Below are positions 11,085-23,285 of a DNA stretch of 64,000 bases, one piece after another. The notes beneath the pieces are model-generated. The model was not told where the DNA came from. It saw only the letters and a program-made list of their open reading frames with translations, and made no database searches. Origin of the DNA: Tolypeutes matacus. Lineage: Eukaryota > Chordata > Mammalia > Cingulata > Chlamyphoridae. Where the stretch lies: NCBI GenBank assembly GCA_026826555.1, contig JAKSZT010053881.1, positions 6,704,502-6,768,501 on the forward strand, given 5' to 3'. The first letter of the stretch is position 1, and every line of letters starts with the position of its first letter. The position numbers were made by a program, and so were the translations under genes.

Positions 11085-11335
11085 CTGAAAGAACACGAGA
11101 TTTAGAATGAGAAGACCTGAATTTGCACTCCACCGCTGCTCTTATTGATTGTGTGATCTTGGGAAAATCACCAAATCCTTCTCAAATCTCCTCACCCGTA
11201 AAACAGGGATAGTAAAAATAGCTAACTCACAGATAACAACGGTGAGGTTCAAATGAGGTGATTTATGTGAACTTACTTTGCCAGCTGCTAAACTCTGTAT
11301 TCATGCTTCATTATGCTATTGTTAGTAGCACCAGA
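11085..11335 (+). repeat. MIR SINE, near full length
   Basis: Sense MIR: 'agaacacgagatttagaatgag', 'gacctgaatttgcactcc', 'tgtgtgatcttgggaaaatcac', 'tcacccgtaaaacagggatagtaaaaatagc', 'gaggttcaaatgaggtgatttatgtgaac'. Confidence 0.75.
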
Positions 11336-11739
11336 ACTGAAGAACATATATAATTTTTAATTCAGGAATTTTCATTTACAAAAATGCTTAAGTGATTATA
11401 GCTGACTTCCATTTACCTGCCAAAATAAAGATTCCTTGGATGGATTGAGGATGCCTCCCTTCCCTTACAAAATGTCACCATCACCATGTGCTTGTCTTAA
11501 TTTGACATCTGTGAATATTCAAAATGTGCCCTGGTAGAGAGCCAACTTGTCTCAAGAAGTGCTGAGACAGAGAAGGGTTGTTGACTATAACCCTGCCTAT
11601 TGAGTTTTGTTTTTGAATTGTAACTATTTTTCAGATTGCATCTCCCATGCCTGCCTAGAGTATTTAAGATAGCTGGTGATTCAGCCACTTCCCACCCATC
11701 CTGGGTACCTGATCTTCTTTGTCTGTTTTCCAGGGTGGA

Positions 11740-12190
11740 AGTCATTGAATTTGGAATTTAATGTCAGCCAGACTTATCGTTGAATCCTGTCTCCCAACTT
11801 TCCGGCTTTGTGACCTTAGACGAAACATTTAAACTTTCTAAAGCTAGTTCCCTCATCTGAGGAAGGAAGGAAGAAAAGAAGGAAGAAAGGAAGGAAGGGA
11901 GGGAGGGAGGGAGGAAGGGAGGGAGGAAGGAAGGGAAGGAGGGAGAGAGGGAGGGAGGGAGGGAAAGAGACAGAAAGAGAGAAAGAAAAGAAAGGAAGGA
12001 AGGAGGGAGGGAGGGAGGGAGGGAGGAAGGAAGGAAGGAAGGAAGGAAGGGGAAAGAGAAAAGAGAAAAAGTCGGGGGAGGGGGAGAATAATAACCAGCT
12101 CCCAGGGTGGTTGTGAAAATCAATTAAGACGGTAAATTTAAAATTCTTAGAGACATATCTGACACATAGTGGGAACTCATCAGCATCACT
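11740..12190 (+). repeat. MIR SINE split by a purine microsatellite
   Basis: Left part: 'cttatcgttgaatcctg', 'gctttgtgaccttagacgaaac', 'agttccctcatctg'. Right part: 'gagaataataaccagctcc', 'gggtggttgtgaaaatcaattaa', 'gacacatagtgggaactc'. The two halves are contiguous in MIR. The polypurine tract at 11859-12071 sits exactly where MIR has the TAAAATGGGGATAATA segment. Confidence 0.75.
11859..12071 (+). repeat. 213-bp polypurine (GGAA/GGGA)n microsatellite
   Basis: All purine on the plus strand except one C at 11971. Blocks of GGAA, GGGA and GAAA alternate. Such tracts can adopt triplex (H-DNA) structure and are length-unstable. The apparent 119- and 134-residue antisense frames rich in Ser, Pro, Leu and Phe are artefacts of this tract. 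Confidence 0.95.
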
Positions 12191-12831
12191 TACCTTTCCT
12201 TGGCCCCTCTTCTTGCCCACATCTCACTCCTATACCTGATTATTAAACACCTCTCTGCTGCCTTTGATGAGATGATGCCTTTGAGTAGATAGCAAGTATG
12301 AACCTGTAAGAAAGTGCCTCTGGGGAAACATCAATCAATATTCCTAGATTAACACTCTTGCCTCAAGCCTTGGAGTATATTCCAGTGAAAAGTATAGACT
12401 CCCATGGAATATATTCGCTAATTGAATGTTTGAATTTAAGATGCCACTGTGTGTGTATGTGAGCACACAATGTCAGTTTATATGTGTGCATAAAATATCT
12501 GGTGGATGCACAAAAACTCAGCATATCTTTTTTTTTTTTTAATCTTGTTTCATGTGCATGTATTATCTATTACTTTTAATATGTTAGTGATATTGGAGTA
12601 AGATGCTTACATTTCTTGATGTAGGCACTCTATAAAGAGTTCTCTAATGCCTCAAATGTTAACCCAGCTTCCAGAGCGTTCTAATGTACGGACAAGGGAA
12701 AATGTGGCTCTTGAAGCTGACAACCACTGTCAGGGCCTATGAATAGCCAGATAAGAAGGTTCTACCCTGGGGCCTCCCTGTGACAAAATGTTTTTAACCT
12801 ATTCCCTCAAGATTTATTTAGAAGCCGTTTG

Positions 12832-13100
12832 TCACCATTACTAATAGTAATATTTGTTGAGAGCTTACTATGTATCAATGTTCTGTGTACGTTTCACACA
12901 TTATCTCAAGTTAATTTCTACAACATCTTTATTAGATAAGTCACATTATCCATATTTTACAGAGTAGAAATTCGAGACTCACAGTTTTCTATCTAGCAAG
13001 TGCAGAGCTGAGATTCAAACTAGGGCACAGGTTGTTAAGAGGATTAAATGAATCAATATATGCAATGTGCTTGTGCCGGTTGTAGTAGTCCTCCCCATTA
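12832..13100 (-). repeat. MIR SINE (-) abutting a second MIR 3' fragment (+)
   Basis: 12832-13030 is antisense MIR ('ttgttgagagcttactatgt', 'tatccatattttacagagtag', 'tagcaagtgcagagctgag'). 13032-13095 resembles sense MIR 3' end ('gaggattaaatgaatcaatatatgcaatg'). Confidence 0.7.
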
Positions 13101-13375
13101 AATGCCATTGTTATGGGGTAGGAATTTTGTAAGTTAAAAACATGATGGAATTAGCAAATATACATGAAGTCATTTTAATAAACAGTGAAATGTAAGTTAA
13201 GGTTCCATTTTTTTTTCTGTGACTAAAAGCTGCATGTTTTTCATCGAGATAGCTCGCCCTATGTAATTTTCTATGTGCTATTTTCTATTTTCAATTCCAA
13301 GTCATTTGCATTTCACCTCCAACCTCTTTATGTTTTGTCGTCACAGAGTGATTTTTTAAAATATAAAAATCAGAG

Positions 13376-13560
13376 GGAAGCGGCTGTGGCTCAATCAGTA
13401 GGGCTCCTGTTTACCATATGGGAGGCCCCGGGCCGGTTCCCGGGGCCTCCTGGTGGGGGCAGGCCCGCCCGCATGGTGTGGTTGGCTGACCCAGCGAGCA
13501 CAAGCAGCAAGGGGGGGATAAATGAATAAATAAATAAAGTCTTTAAAAAAAAAAAAAAAA
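13376..13560 (+). mobile_element. DAS SINE, extended-body form, with TSD
   Basis: tRNA-derived head GGAAGCGGCTGTGGCTCAAT, then a body containing 'gcaggcccgcccgcatgg' and 'acccagcgagcacaagcagc', then (AAATAAAT)n and poly(A). Direct repeats AAAAATCAGAG flank it (13365-13375 and 13556-13566). The body and tail match copies at 53761-53953 and 61836-62020 with few differences, mostly at CpG sites. The 84-codon frame through this copy is not a gene. Confidence 0.92.
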
Positions 13561-14239
13561 TCAGAGAAAGTTAACAGTTTTAAATGTAGCTTTTAGGATT
13601 CTGACTACCCATACAAGCAAAAGTTGTATGATTGCCTCTTTCCTTCATGGTTTTTATTGGGTTGTGTTTCTACCTGTGGGAGGTGAGAGCAAGTGAAGCA
13701 GCAGAGTCACAGGGCAATTTGTCTTTCCCCGTGGCTAGTGTGCAAAGAAAGTTTGAGATCTTCTGTTTCCAATATGTATGAAAATAGCAGCCACATAACT
13801 GCTTGCTATATAAAGCAAAGGAATAAGTAATATCTGAGCCTGACTGACTGAAAATACACCATGTTTCTGTAGCTGAATGTCAGGCTCACAGAAATATGAA
13901 GCAACAGGGGGAAATATCTCCCTATTGCCACTAGAACTACACTGTCCAAAATGGTAGCCACTAGACACACATGTCTATTAAGTTCTTGAAATGTGGCCGG
14001 GCTGAGCTGAGATGCCCTGTGTGTTTTCTATCATTGTGTGTTCCAGTGACAAGATCTTTGCCTTTAAATTTGTGACTCTTTTAATCCCATTAGATAATTA
14101 ACTGCAAGTAGATAATGCTCATGCTAGGAAAGCACAGAAACGGAGTTACCCTCAATCATTCAGCTTCTCACTGCATAGCATCCGCAGAAATTACTCTTAT
14201 GTTGCTTGAAGACAAAAGTAGTAGTTCTTTTAGATTTAT

Positions 14240-15495
14240 TTTATCTCCGGTTCTCTTGTTTGTTAGGTAACCCATTTTCATTGTATCCATTTGTATTTCT
14301 AATTGGCATCTCACCCTTAACATCTCTAAAACAATTCCATCTGTTCCTTCCATATGATTCCCATCTCAGAAATGATCATTCCGTTCTTCCCCTTTCCCAG
14401 GTAAAAAACTCTAGAGTTACCTCAATCCCTCTCTTTCTTTCACATCCCACATCCAATTTGTCAGCAAATCCTGTCAGCTCTACCTTTAAAATAATGTATC
14501 AGATGAGAATGGACTGGCTCCACCCCAAAAACAAGAAGTATCATCAACTGCAAGCCAAACAACTCCATTCCTCTGCCCCATAATATCTTAGTCCCTTCTC
14601 AGTATGAGCAGATACATTGTCCCAAACCCCTCAAAATAGAGAAATGATAAAAAATGGAGGGAGGAGAGTGCAAACATTGACCAAAGCAAATTTATTGTTA
14701 TTGTAGTTATCTTGTGTTTATTAAGGAACTTGTAACATTTATATAAATAATAATTTTTTAAAATAAAAAAATTTTTTTTTAATAATGTGGCTCAGTGGTT
14801 GAGCACCTGCTTCCCATGTACGAGGTCCTGGGTTCAATCCCCAGTACCTCCTTAAAAATATATATCAGCCAGAATTCAACCACTTCTCCCCAACAAGTGC
14901 CTACTACCCTGGTCCAAACCATCACAGTCCCCCCTTAGATTGCTGCAATAAGGTTCTAACTTTGTCCCCCTTCAATCTACTCTCCACATAGCAGCTAGAG
15001 TAATCCTGTCACAGTTCATATCATCCCTTTGCTCAAAACCCTACAATATAGAGAGTGATCTCAGCCCAAGCCTCTTCAGTAGTCCTTAATGCGCACTGAT
15101 TCCAGCCCTACTGGGCTGCTTGCTGGTCCTCAGAAACCCCGGTCTCCAACCTCAGGGCCCCCATCCACAATGCTGTCCCTCTGATATCCACTTACTCCCC
15201 TCTTTCGGGTCTTTCCTCCATGGCCTCCTCTCAAGTCATCCCTGACCAGCATATTTAAAATTTTTTATTTCCATCCCCAAAACTCTCTCCTCCTGCTTTA
15301 TTTAACTCCATAATACTATTGCCAGCTGACATATATGTCTTCTACTTATTGGTTTTATTATTTATCTCCTCCAAATAGAATATAAACTCCACAAAGATGG
15401 GGATTCTGTCTTATTCACTGCTATCTCCCTAGTTCATAGAATAATGCCTGGCACAGAATAGATGTTCAATAAATATTTAAGTGAATGAATGAAAC
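14240..15495 (+). repeat. L2 LINE, long 3' fragment, interrupted at about 14520-14866
   Basis: Sense L2 over most of the span: 'ttaacatctctaaaacaattcc', 'cctcaatccctctctttctttcacatccc', 'ttgtcagcaaatcctgtcagctc', then after the interruption 'gtccaaaccatcacagtcc', 'gattgctgcaataagg', 'atgcctggcacagaatagatgttc', 'aataaatatttaagtgaatgaatg'. The last stretch is the L2 terminus. The interruption carries a DAS-like tRNA module near its right end. Confidence 0.8.
14520..14866 (+). mobile_element. Insertion in L2 carrying a DAS-like tRNA module
   Basis: About 345 bases of non-L2 sequence separate the two L2 halves. 14787-14852 is a tRNA-derived module (GTGGCTCAGTGGTTGAGCAC ... GGTTCAATCCCC) with a head different from the DAS copies elsewhere in the window. 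The flanks share an imperfect direct repeat (ATGTATCAGATGAGAAT against ATATATCAGCCAGAATTC). The left 260 bases of the insert were not identified. Confidence 0.55.
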
Positions 15496-15497
15496 TT

Positions 15498-15615
15498 ACA
15501 GATGAGGAAAATGAAGCACAGAGAAGCTTGGCTCTAGCCTAAGGTCACAGTACTACTAAGTGCAAGAGGCAGGATTAGAACTCAGGTCTGTCTGACTCCA
15601 AAGCCCAGGCTAGTT
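15498..15615 (-). repeat. MIR SINE
   Basis: Antisense MIR: 'ttacagatgaggaaaatgaag', 'cacagagaagcttgg', 'ctaaggtcacagtactactaagtgc', 'ggattagaactcaggtctgtctgactcc'. Abuts the L2 terminus. Confidence 0.85.
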
Positions 15616-16865
15616 CCCCTCTCTGAAGCTGGTAAGGGGCATAAGAAGGGTTCCAGTATCTATCACAAGAGCAGACCGACTGTGAGGTGCCGTGGGGGGA
15701 AACACGCACCAAGGTTCAAATGTCAATCCTGCTAGAAGCACTGAGCTGAAACAGAAACAACAGTTCTGGCAGCATTGTTGATAATCCCTGAGATTAAGGA
15801 AAGTCATTTGAAGGCATATGCTGAAACTTTCCAGCTTTAAAAACTGGCTTTATTTTTCTTTCAGCTGTAGCTTTCTGGAATAATGAACGTACCATATGTC
15901 TATCTCCAGGTTCCCATACAAATTAGGGAACTAAAAATGCCAGATGATTAAAACAGATTTCTTCTTGTTTCCATGGGAAATCAACTGCTGTGAAACCTTA
16001 GGAAATGGAAGGGAGGGTGTGTTCAGCTCAAAGTGCTCTTTGGTGTGTGAGCTGCACTCTGTGTGCAGCGCAGGCTCCACCCCTTGGACCATTTAGAATT
16101 TTGTCCCAGGTGAGTTGTCCTAGGCTGCCTGCCCTGCTGGTGGCCGAGGGAGAATGCAGAGAACAGTGTGCCTGTCTCCTTCCTTTGAGCCTCCACCACC
16201 AGGAGGCTGGGCACTATACTCCAGGCCCTCTAGTGTTAGGTTCCTAGCCAAAGACTGTAGAAAAAGCCCCTTTCTAGTGACAAATAGACACCCAATAATG
16301 CAGGGGCCCAGCCCCATCCTCGAGTGTGATTTCAGCATGTTTTGAGCCCTTAAGCAGCTCTTCTAGAGGACATGGAGATTATTGCTAGAAGAGTTGCTGC
16401 TAGCTACCTACAACTAGTCCAAGTTAACTACGGGAATGTGGGGGGTTGGGGGGGTGCAGGCATGGGAAAAACAAGATTCTTTAAAACTTTTAAATCCAAA
16501 AGTGTTCCCTGAGTAACTGTGCCAAGGAGACCTCTAAAAGCCTGGGAGGATTACTTGTTCCCTGCCTCAAAATTAGCATCACTTTGCCTAAAAGAGATAA
16601 CACTGGGGGAGGAGGAGTTGCAAAAAAAAAAAAAAAAAAAAATTCAGCATTTGTCTTGCCAACGGAAATCTCTGACTTGTCTGGGGAAAGTTGATTCAAG
16701 AGTTTACCCTAGCCTAAGTTGAGCGTTGATAAATCCCTCCCTCCCTGAAATTGAGGGGGAAAAGATAACCTCTCTCTGCTTTCCTAACCCAGAGTGTGAC
16801 TTGGGCATGCCAGGGTGAGGCCCAAAGCTGGAAACTAGGCGGTAGAGTATAAAAGTTTAAATATG
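15616..16865. other. Unassigned sequence
   Basis: No recognised repeat or exon. Contains a G-rich cluster at about 16438-16467 (three to four G-runs, possible quadruplex) and an A20 run at about 16622-16641. Small frames on both strands between 16005 and 16345 overlap each other and look like chance. Confidence 0.45.
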
Positions 16866-16869
16866 AACT

Positions 16870-17075
16870 AGACAACCCTGAAAGCTATGCTTGTTCTGTG
16901 ACTTATTAGCTATGAGACCTTAGGGGACCCTGAGACACAGTTTGAGTATCTGTAAAGTGGGTATGATAATATCCACTCCTCAAGAATGATGAGTAAATAA
17001 ACTAACCTAAGTAAAAGCATGCATACCAGGCCTGGTGCCCAGTAGGTGTCTAATACTTTGTGGCTTCTCTTTTCC
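16870..17075 (+). repeat. MIR SINE
   Basis: Sense MIR: 'ttctgtgacttattagctatgagacc', 'gagtatctgtaaagtgggtatgataat', 'gaatgatgagtaaataaac', 'ggcctggtgcccagtaggtg'. Confidence 0.75.
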
Positions 17076-17079
17076 TTCC

Positions 17080-18240
17080 CTCTGTTGCTATGTTTGCCAA
17101 AATTGGGGATGGATAGCTTGGTGATCAATAAATAGACACTGTCTTCCCTGCCTCTATCCACTAGAGGCAACCACCAGCAACTGGACTTTTCTCAGAATTG
17201 TTCTCTATCTAGGATGTAGACAGAGCAGAGGATTCCACATCTTTTTCATGTTTAACATATTCATTTACTTATAACTCAGATTCCACAGTTTTTTGCAAAA
17301 AAACTTACCCATTTACTTGTAACTATCAGCCAGTCTTGTTTGTCTTGCCCAGGTGGAATATTTCTCAGAGAAAATAAGTGGAGAAGAACACTTATGTTGT
17401 CTTCTGCCAAAATAAACCATTGGCAGGACCCCATGAAATTGAAACCAGAGATCACAATGCACTCCAAATGCCTTGCCCTAGGCTATGTGAGCTTCACATT
17501 ATGTAAATACACTCAGGCATATCTCTTAACATAAGGCCATACTAATGGATTATATAAGTCAGAGTATAGGAAGCCATATTATCATTTTGTGTGTATGTGG
17601 CCCTGGGAGAGCCTTTAGTAAGTCAATCTTTACATTACAGCTACCATACACAACATCATGCTCTGGTGACTTGATCTACTTCTAGAGATCCTGGAAATAG
17701 CTGCTCTATACTGTTTCCTATTAATATTTGCAAACCACCAGGGCCTTGAATTTAAGCTTTTTCTTCTGGGTACTGAAAAGTCACTCAAAACAAGTAAAAA
17801 TTATCATTTATCGAGCTTTGAATATGGGCCAGTGATTCATAATTTATGTGCTGAAAGCAGTACATATATGATGTAATATGTACTTCATAGCTAACCTAGG
17901 AAGGCAAAAGTGGAAATGGAAAAGGGAAGAAACGGAAGGATTTGAGAGAGATTTTGAAGGAAGATTTCAACTTATTAAAGTTTTGTCTCAATTACAAAAT
18001 ACTCTACCATGGATAGAGGAGTTAAAACTACTTTGTAAAGACATCCAAGTAAAACTGATAAAGAATTTGGCTCCTCAGTGATTAACAGAAATTTGTATTC
18101 TAAACATTAAAATCTCAACTAACAGAAAAGATCTTAATATTTTACCCTCTTGGGCAAACTTCAGGACCCTGTCCTGATCTTTAATGCCATTTATTCTTCT
18201 GATCTCTTTTTAAATGAATATTGTCTGTTTTTTTTCTTTT
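17080..18240. other. Unassigned sequence
   Basis: No family or exon was recognised. A 67-codon plus-strand frame (17878-18081) lies upstream of the possible LTR/3' UTR at 18240-18475. It has no recognised domain, so no function is proposed. Confidence 0.4.
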
Positions 18241-18475
18241 CAAACAACCTTTTGAAGTTCATTTGTGAGTACGAGGCCCTCCCTACACTGTGGATTGCAC
18301 ATTCCTAAAGGGGCTGGGAATCTTGGGATGTACCCTTGTAAAAATCATATATAAACGGGAACCTGTACGATTCATATTTTAGAACTGACTTTGGGGTGGG
18401 GGTAGGGGAGATCACTCCCTTATTTCTTCCTGCATAAAAATGTTCAGTAAACAATAAAAGTCATTAAAATCCTGA
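18240..18475 (+). other. Possible LTR remnant or 3' UTR
   Basis: Contains a TATA-like CATATATAAACGGG (about 18347-18360) followed by AATAAA at 18453-18458, about 100 bases later. This spacing is seen in retroviral LTRs. No clear TG...CA ends or TSD were found, and it could instead be an old processed 3' UTR. Confidence 0.2.
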
Positions 18476-18479
18476 ACAT

Positions 18480-19188
18480 GTAGTCTTTTTTCCACAACAG
18501 TAATTAAGGCACAGAATCACACTCATATCTCTGTAAGTTCTGCAATGTGCCAAATATTTTAGATAAGAATTTTTCTAAAAAATTTATTACACAGGTTGAA
18601 ATTTGGGGGGGGGGGGGGAGAAATGATTATTTTGGAGTATATGTGTGGTATGTTCGGCTGTAATTTACATAAAATATAAAAATTATATATAGTTTATTTA
18701 GGCAATAAGCACTCATTACATTGACTTTTTAGCTTTTTAAATGTTTTATTACATATTACGGTACAAGGTGTTGACTTTTAAGGAAACTGGCGCCTGGCAA
18801 CTCTTTTTGTTTCACATTTTGTGCTTGTTTATTTAGAAACACCTTAATCCAAGCAGGTTTTCTTTTCTTCTCTTTTCTTTTTTTTCAATATTGATATAGG
18901 AAAACTTCATATTTATTTAAGCTTGATGCACATTTTAAACAAAACGATGTGTGAGAAGAGTCTTGAATTGCCTTTCAAATACAACTATTAGACCATCAGA
19001 ATCACTAGAACTTTTGAAGAGCCCATCAATAAAGGATATGCATGGCTTGCACGTTGCTGGTGTTAAGAGGACACATTACTGCACACAAAGCAACTGTTTG
19101 TTAATGATGGTAGCAATAGTTTGGTAATCAGAAAGCCACTTTTTAAGCATTTTGAAATTTTAACACATTGCCACCTATGTATAGAAGT
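18480..19188. other. AT-rich unassigned sequence with a G-run
   Basis: A run of 14 G lies at about 18606-18619. The rest is AT-rich with no recognised repeat or exon. Confidence 0.45.
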
Positions 19189-19955
19189 GTTTTTTTTTTT
19201 TTTTTTTGAGACGCTGTAAGTTTATAGAAAAATCATGCAGCAAAACAGAGTTCCCAAATATCCCCGGCATTATGAACACCTTGTAATAGTATGACACATT
19301 TGTTACAATTGATGAAAGAATATTTTTATAATTGTAATATTAACTACAGTCCATGGTGCACATTAGGGTTTACTGTTTGTGTTGTGCAGGACTTTTCTCC
19401 AATTTTTAAAATTCTAATAACATACGAACAACCTAAAATTTCCCCTTTTAACTACATTCAAATATACAATTCAGTGCTATTCATTACATTCACAATGTTG
19501 TGCTACCATCATCAACATCCATTACCAAACTTTTCTATTACACCAAATAAAAACTCTGTACAATTTAAGCATTAACTCCCTATTCCTTACCCTCACCCCA
19601 GTCCCTGGTAACCTATATTCTAGTTTCTGACTCTATGCATTTGCTTATTCTAATTATTTCATATTAGTGAGCTCATACAATATTTGTCCTTTTGTGTCTG
19701 GCTTATTTCACTCAACATCATGTCCTCAAGGTTCAACCATGTTGTCTCATATATCAGAACTTCATTCCGTATTATAGCTGAATAATATTCCACTGTATAT
19801 CTACACCACATTTTGTTTATCCATTCATTTGTTGATGGACTTGGGTTGCTTCCATCTTTTGGCAGTTGTGAGTATTGCTCATATGAACACCAATGTGCAA
19901 CAATCTGTTCGAGTCCCTGCTTTCTATTCTTTTGGGTATACAGCTGTAGAAGTGA
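19189..19955 (-). mobile_element. L1 LINE 3' end, 5'-truncated, antisense
   Basis: A T19 run (poly(A) tail in antisense) at 19189-19207 is followed by L1 3' UTR and then the ORF2 C-terminus. The TATTCCACTGTATAT and CACATTTTGTTTATCCATTCATTTGTTGATGG-type blocks are typical of the mammalian L1 ORF2 end. The element is truncated about 0.8 kb from its 3' end. Confidence 0.88.
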
Positions 19956-19970
19956 AATTGTATTTGTCAA
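19659..19970 (-). pseudogene. L1 ORF2 C-terminal fragment
   Basis: A 103-codon antisense frame whose middle reads NEWINKMWCRYTVEYYSAI, then LNLEDMMLSEISQTQKDKYC. This is the conserved C-terminal segment of L1 ORF2 protein. The first 20 or so residues come from sequence at the truncation point. It is dead: no RT or endonuclease is present. Confidence 0.85.
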
Positions 19971-20119
19971 TTTTTTTTTTAACTTGAAAGAAAGAATCTT
20001 TTGGCATTATATTAAAATAATTAAGTCAACAAATAATTTTTGAGCCTCAACTGTGTGGTAAAACAAAAATTGTAAAATGTTTTTTTAAAAGGCTGTAATT
20101 AACTGTTAAATATTAATAG

Positions 20120-20300
20120 ACATGAACATTCATTGCATGTTTACAGTATGTCAGGTATTGCCCTAAGGTTTTATGTATTAAATATCTAATTCTAACACCC
20201 ATCCTATAAGATAGGTACTATCATTATCCCCATTTATTTAAGGGGAAACTGAGGTTCAGGGAAGTTAAGCTTGTCCAAGGTCTCATAGCTTTGGAAGATA
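20120..20300 (-). repeat. MIR SINE
   Basis: Antisense MIR: 'agtatgtcaggtattgccctaagg', 'taagataggtactatcattatccccattt', 'aactgaggttcagggaagttaag', 'ccaaggtctcatagct'. Confidence 0.85.
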
Positions 20301-21780
20301 ATACAAGAGATGACTAATTGCTATAAGAGTTTACAGAAAAGAAAGTGTAACAATAACTTTATGGAGAAAGGGTTTGAAGTGGAAATTCAAAGACTGATGG
20401 AATTTGGAGAAGAGGGAGATGAGGAGAAATGGGAGATGAGAGAAGTTAGAGATGGTGTAAAGATGTGCAAAATCAAGGAAGGTGGTAAAGAGCTATAAAC
20501 CCACCCAAGGCATGTGCAATTTTAATTACAGGGTCACCTCAGAATAAATAAGTACTAAGTTTGGGAAGGTGATTTTCCCCCCCAAAAAATTTCGTCCATA
20601 GGAATTTAGTTATGATTTATATAAATTATGAAAACATGTTAATAATTTAGGTTATAATCCAGATAAATCCAAATCCTTTCAGTAAGGAAATATAATAGTT
20701 CCTTTCAGCTACTTGAGAGCTTACAACTATCAGGAAACAGATTCATTCTTGCTCCTACCTCTAATCTCAAGATTCACTCTCTCTTCCTCTGAGAAGCAGA
20801 AAGGCAGAAAGCTCCATTCAATTCTCAGTTCTTCAAGGCCTGAGAGGAAAATATTCCCCATCTTCACAAAAGTTGTTCAGCAAAGCCCATGATGACTCCC
20901 TCGTTTTGTGAAAATGGTGGCAGGGTATACTAGAAGTGCATCTTTTCTTACATGTGATCTTTATGTCATACCAATTGTCTTTGGTGGTATGCTCTAACTT
21001 TACACAGAGTTTTTCATGAAACTCCCCTATCACTAGTATTTAGAAATCATTTGGGGGGTTCAGGGGCTGAGCTGCATTCTATAAATACCATACATTAAAT
21101 AATTTCTTCATCATTCTAAGAAATAATCATCCAAGATTTAAAAAATCCCTTTCCCCTTAAAGCACTCCTAAGTCCCCTGCTATTCCCCACCTTCAATCTC
21201 CTTGGGGGATTGGACAGGCTAAGCTGTCTGACCTGGGGAAAGCATTGTGATAATGCCTGTTCATCCAGGCAGAGTCACAATGCGCCCCTCTGGGGACTGT
21301 GGCAATTGTTGGCAGTGTGGTGCTAACATAAATATCACTCCTGATGAAAGCTAGCCCAGGTAAAGGTTTGATAACTTTAAAAATATTGCTGCTTTTTCCT
21401 CACTCTCGGGCTACAGATTTCAAGACTAAAAACCAACCTCTGTTATGATAATTGTTTTAGATTACTAAAAGATTTTTCAAATGCATCTTATGGTCAGCAT
21501 TTGGGATATATCAAAACCACATGTGGAAGATTTCGAGGTGGCTTCACTACACAGAATGGGCTACTCAGTCGACATGGGCTGATGATGGACACTAATTCAC
21601 CCTGTGAAATATATTCCTTATAGAGAAATGAAGAACAGAGCATTGAAGGTGGGAAGATAATAATATAGGTGTAAAACCCCAGGCACATAAGATAAATGAT
21701 GTTTATTTCTCCTTAACATTCCAGAAAAACGACATTTTCCAGCAGTTTTAAACATTCCAGCATTATAAGGCAGGAAGAGA
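20301..21780. other. Unassigned sequence
   Basis: No recognised repeat or exon. Small frames (20310-20498 +, 20833-21033 -, 21494-21839 -) have no recognised domain. Confidence 0.45.
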
Positions 21781-21784
21781 GTGC

Positions 21785-21900
21785 TAGGAGCGTGGGCTTG
21801 GGAATCAGGCTGACTGGAATCCCCTCCTGTCTCTGCCACTTACTAGGACAAGTGACATAACCTCTCTGGGCTTGTTTCTGGCATTCAAATCATTATAGCA
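21785..21900 (+). repeat. MIR SINE fragment
   Basis: Sense MIR: 'gagcgtgggcttgggaatcaggctgactgg', 'tctctgccacttactagga', 'gtgacataacctctctgggc'. Confidence 0.8.
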
Positions 21901-22830
21901 AACAGTCTGCCTACCTCTTATAAATTTCCAAACCAAGCCTATTATTGCTATATTCTAAAGTCTCTGAATACTTTTTAGTCAGAAAATGTTTGTTTCAAAA
22001 GCAATTGATTAGCAGAAATATTACAGAAAGCATAAATTTGAGTTCTGGTTTAGGTGACAAAATTAACAGTTCATTTGAAATGACACCAGCCCAGATATAA
22101 AAAGACTAGGGTCAGGAACATTTCACAAGCTGAAGAATATTGGGGATATTTAAGAGATCAGGATGTTTTTAGTCTCCTAATTGAGACAAGTTGTTTTCAT
22201 GCTGTGGTAAAATGATCTTCCCTTTATTCATATGAAGCAATTCCTCTTATTATCTGGACTCCAGTCTTCTCTTTCCACAGTGCTTTTAGGAAGCAATCAG
22301 TACAATTTACTCAGAAGTACCCCTCCCCATCCCAGACACATTCCATTCTTTAATTTAATGAGTTATTGCCTTTTCCTCTAGGATTCATTTTTTAATTTGT
22401 TTGTAGAAACAGGATATAACATAAAACACTTTCTAATGATTTTAATGAAATGTTATCACACTGGATAGAAATTCATGGTGCCTTTTTGAAGTCCCATAAT
22501 CAGAGTGTATGGTTTCAAACTGAATGTTCCTCAGAAACAAAGATGGAAGGCTATAAATGCTACACAGGCCTAGAAACGTATTCATAGGAGAGAATATTCA
22601 AAAGACCAGAATGATTCCAGGAGGGAGAATAGCTATGGATATAAAGTTATTCTACCAATGACCAACTCCTAGGGAGGAAAAAGCTAGTTATCAAGAATTG
22701 TGAAGGGTCTGAAATTTTACTCTCTTTGCAAGCTAACAAGTTAGCCTGCCACCATTTCATAGATAACAGAGAAGACATGAGAATCCTCCCTCAGAGATGA
22801 AGGAAAGTTTTTACTCTCAACAATAGCAGA
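21900..22830. other. Unassigned sequence, no reading frame
   Basis: AT-rich sequence with no recognised repeat. No frame over 60 codons occurs anywhere from about 21.9 to 26.9 kb. Confidence 0.45.
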
Positions 22831-22834
22831 AGCC

Positions 22835-23285
22835 AGAGTATTAGCATTTTTGCATTAGGTTCCCTGAGCCCCAATAACCACAGAGCCATCTAAAGAGGGC
22901 CAGATAGTATCTACACATTCCGTGGGTTACACTGCAGGAGAGGAACCCTGAGTTTAGGGAATGTGAAACTTTTACAATGGCTTGTAAGCATTCCTGCTCA
23001 TTACGCTGGAGGGAAACATCTTTATTATATTGGAGAGCAAGGATGCCTGTCTTTTGCTCCAGAGGGAGACTCTGTATCTTTGCTATACAAATGTCTGTGA
23101 AAGTTTAGTCTCGAAGAAAGGACAGTGTACCTTGCTCACAAGATGTGCAAAAACACTAGAGACTCAAGGAAAATTACCTTCCAAAAGTTATCAATAAATA
23201 AATTTTTCCATGCCATAATGTAAATGCTCATAATGTAAGTGTGGTATGTTTGTCCTACACAAGTTTATACTGCTTCTAAAAAGAC
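22835..23285 (+). mobile_element. Possible ERVL-type LTR fragment
   Basis: Blocks such as 'agggaaacatctttattatat', 'gcctgtcttttgctccagagggagactc' and 'agtctcgaagaaaggacagtg' resemble ancient ERVL-class LTR sequence. No ends or TSD were identified. It is followed by a (CAAA)n/poly(A) stretch at 23289-23325. Confidence 0.35.

Noticed and set aside
11764..12220. 119- and 134-codon antisense frames rich in Ser/Pro/Leu/Phe
   Set aside because: Translation of a purine microsatellite. All frames of such a tract lack stops.
17878..18081. 67-codon frame as a retroviral or host gene
   Set aside because: No recognised motif. The downstream LTR-like block lacks clear termini, so no gene is claimed.
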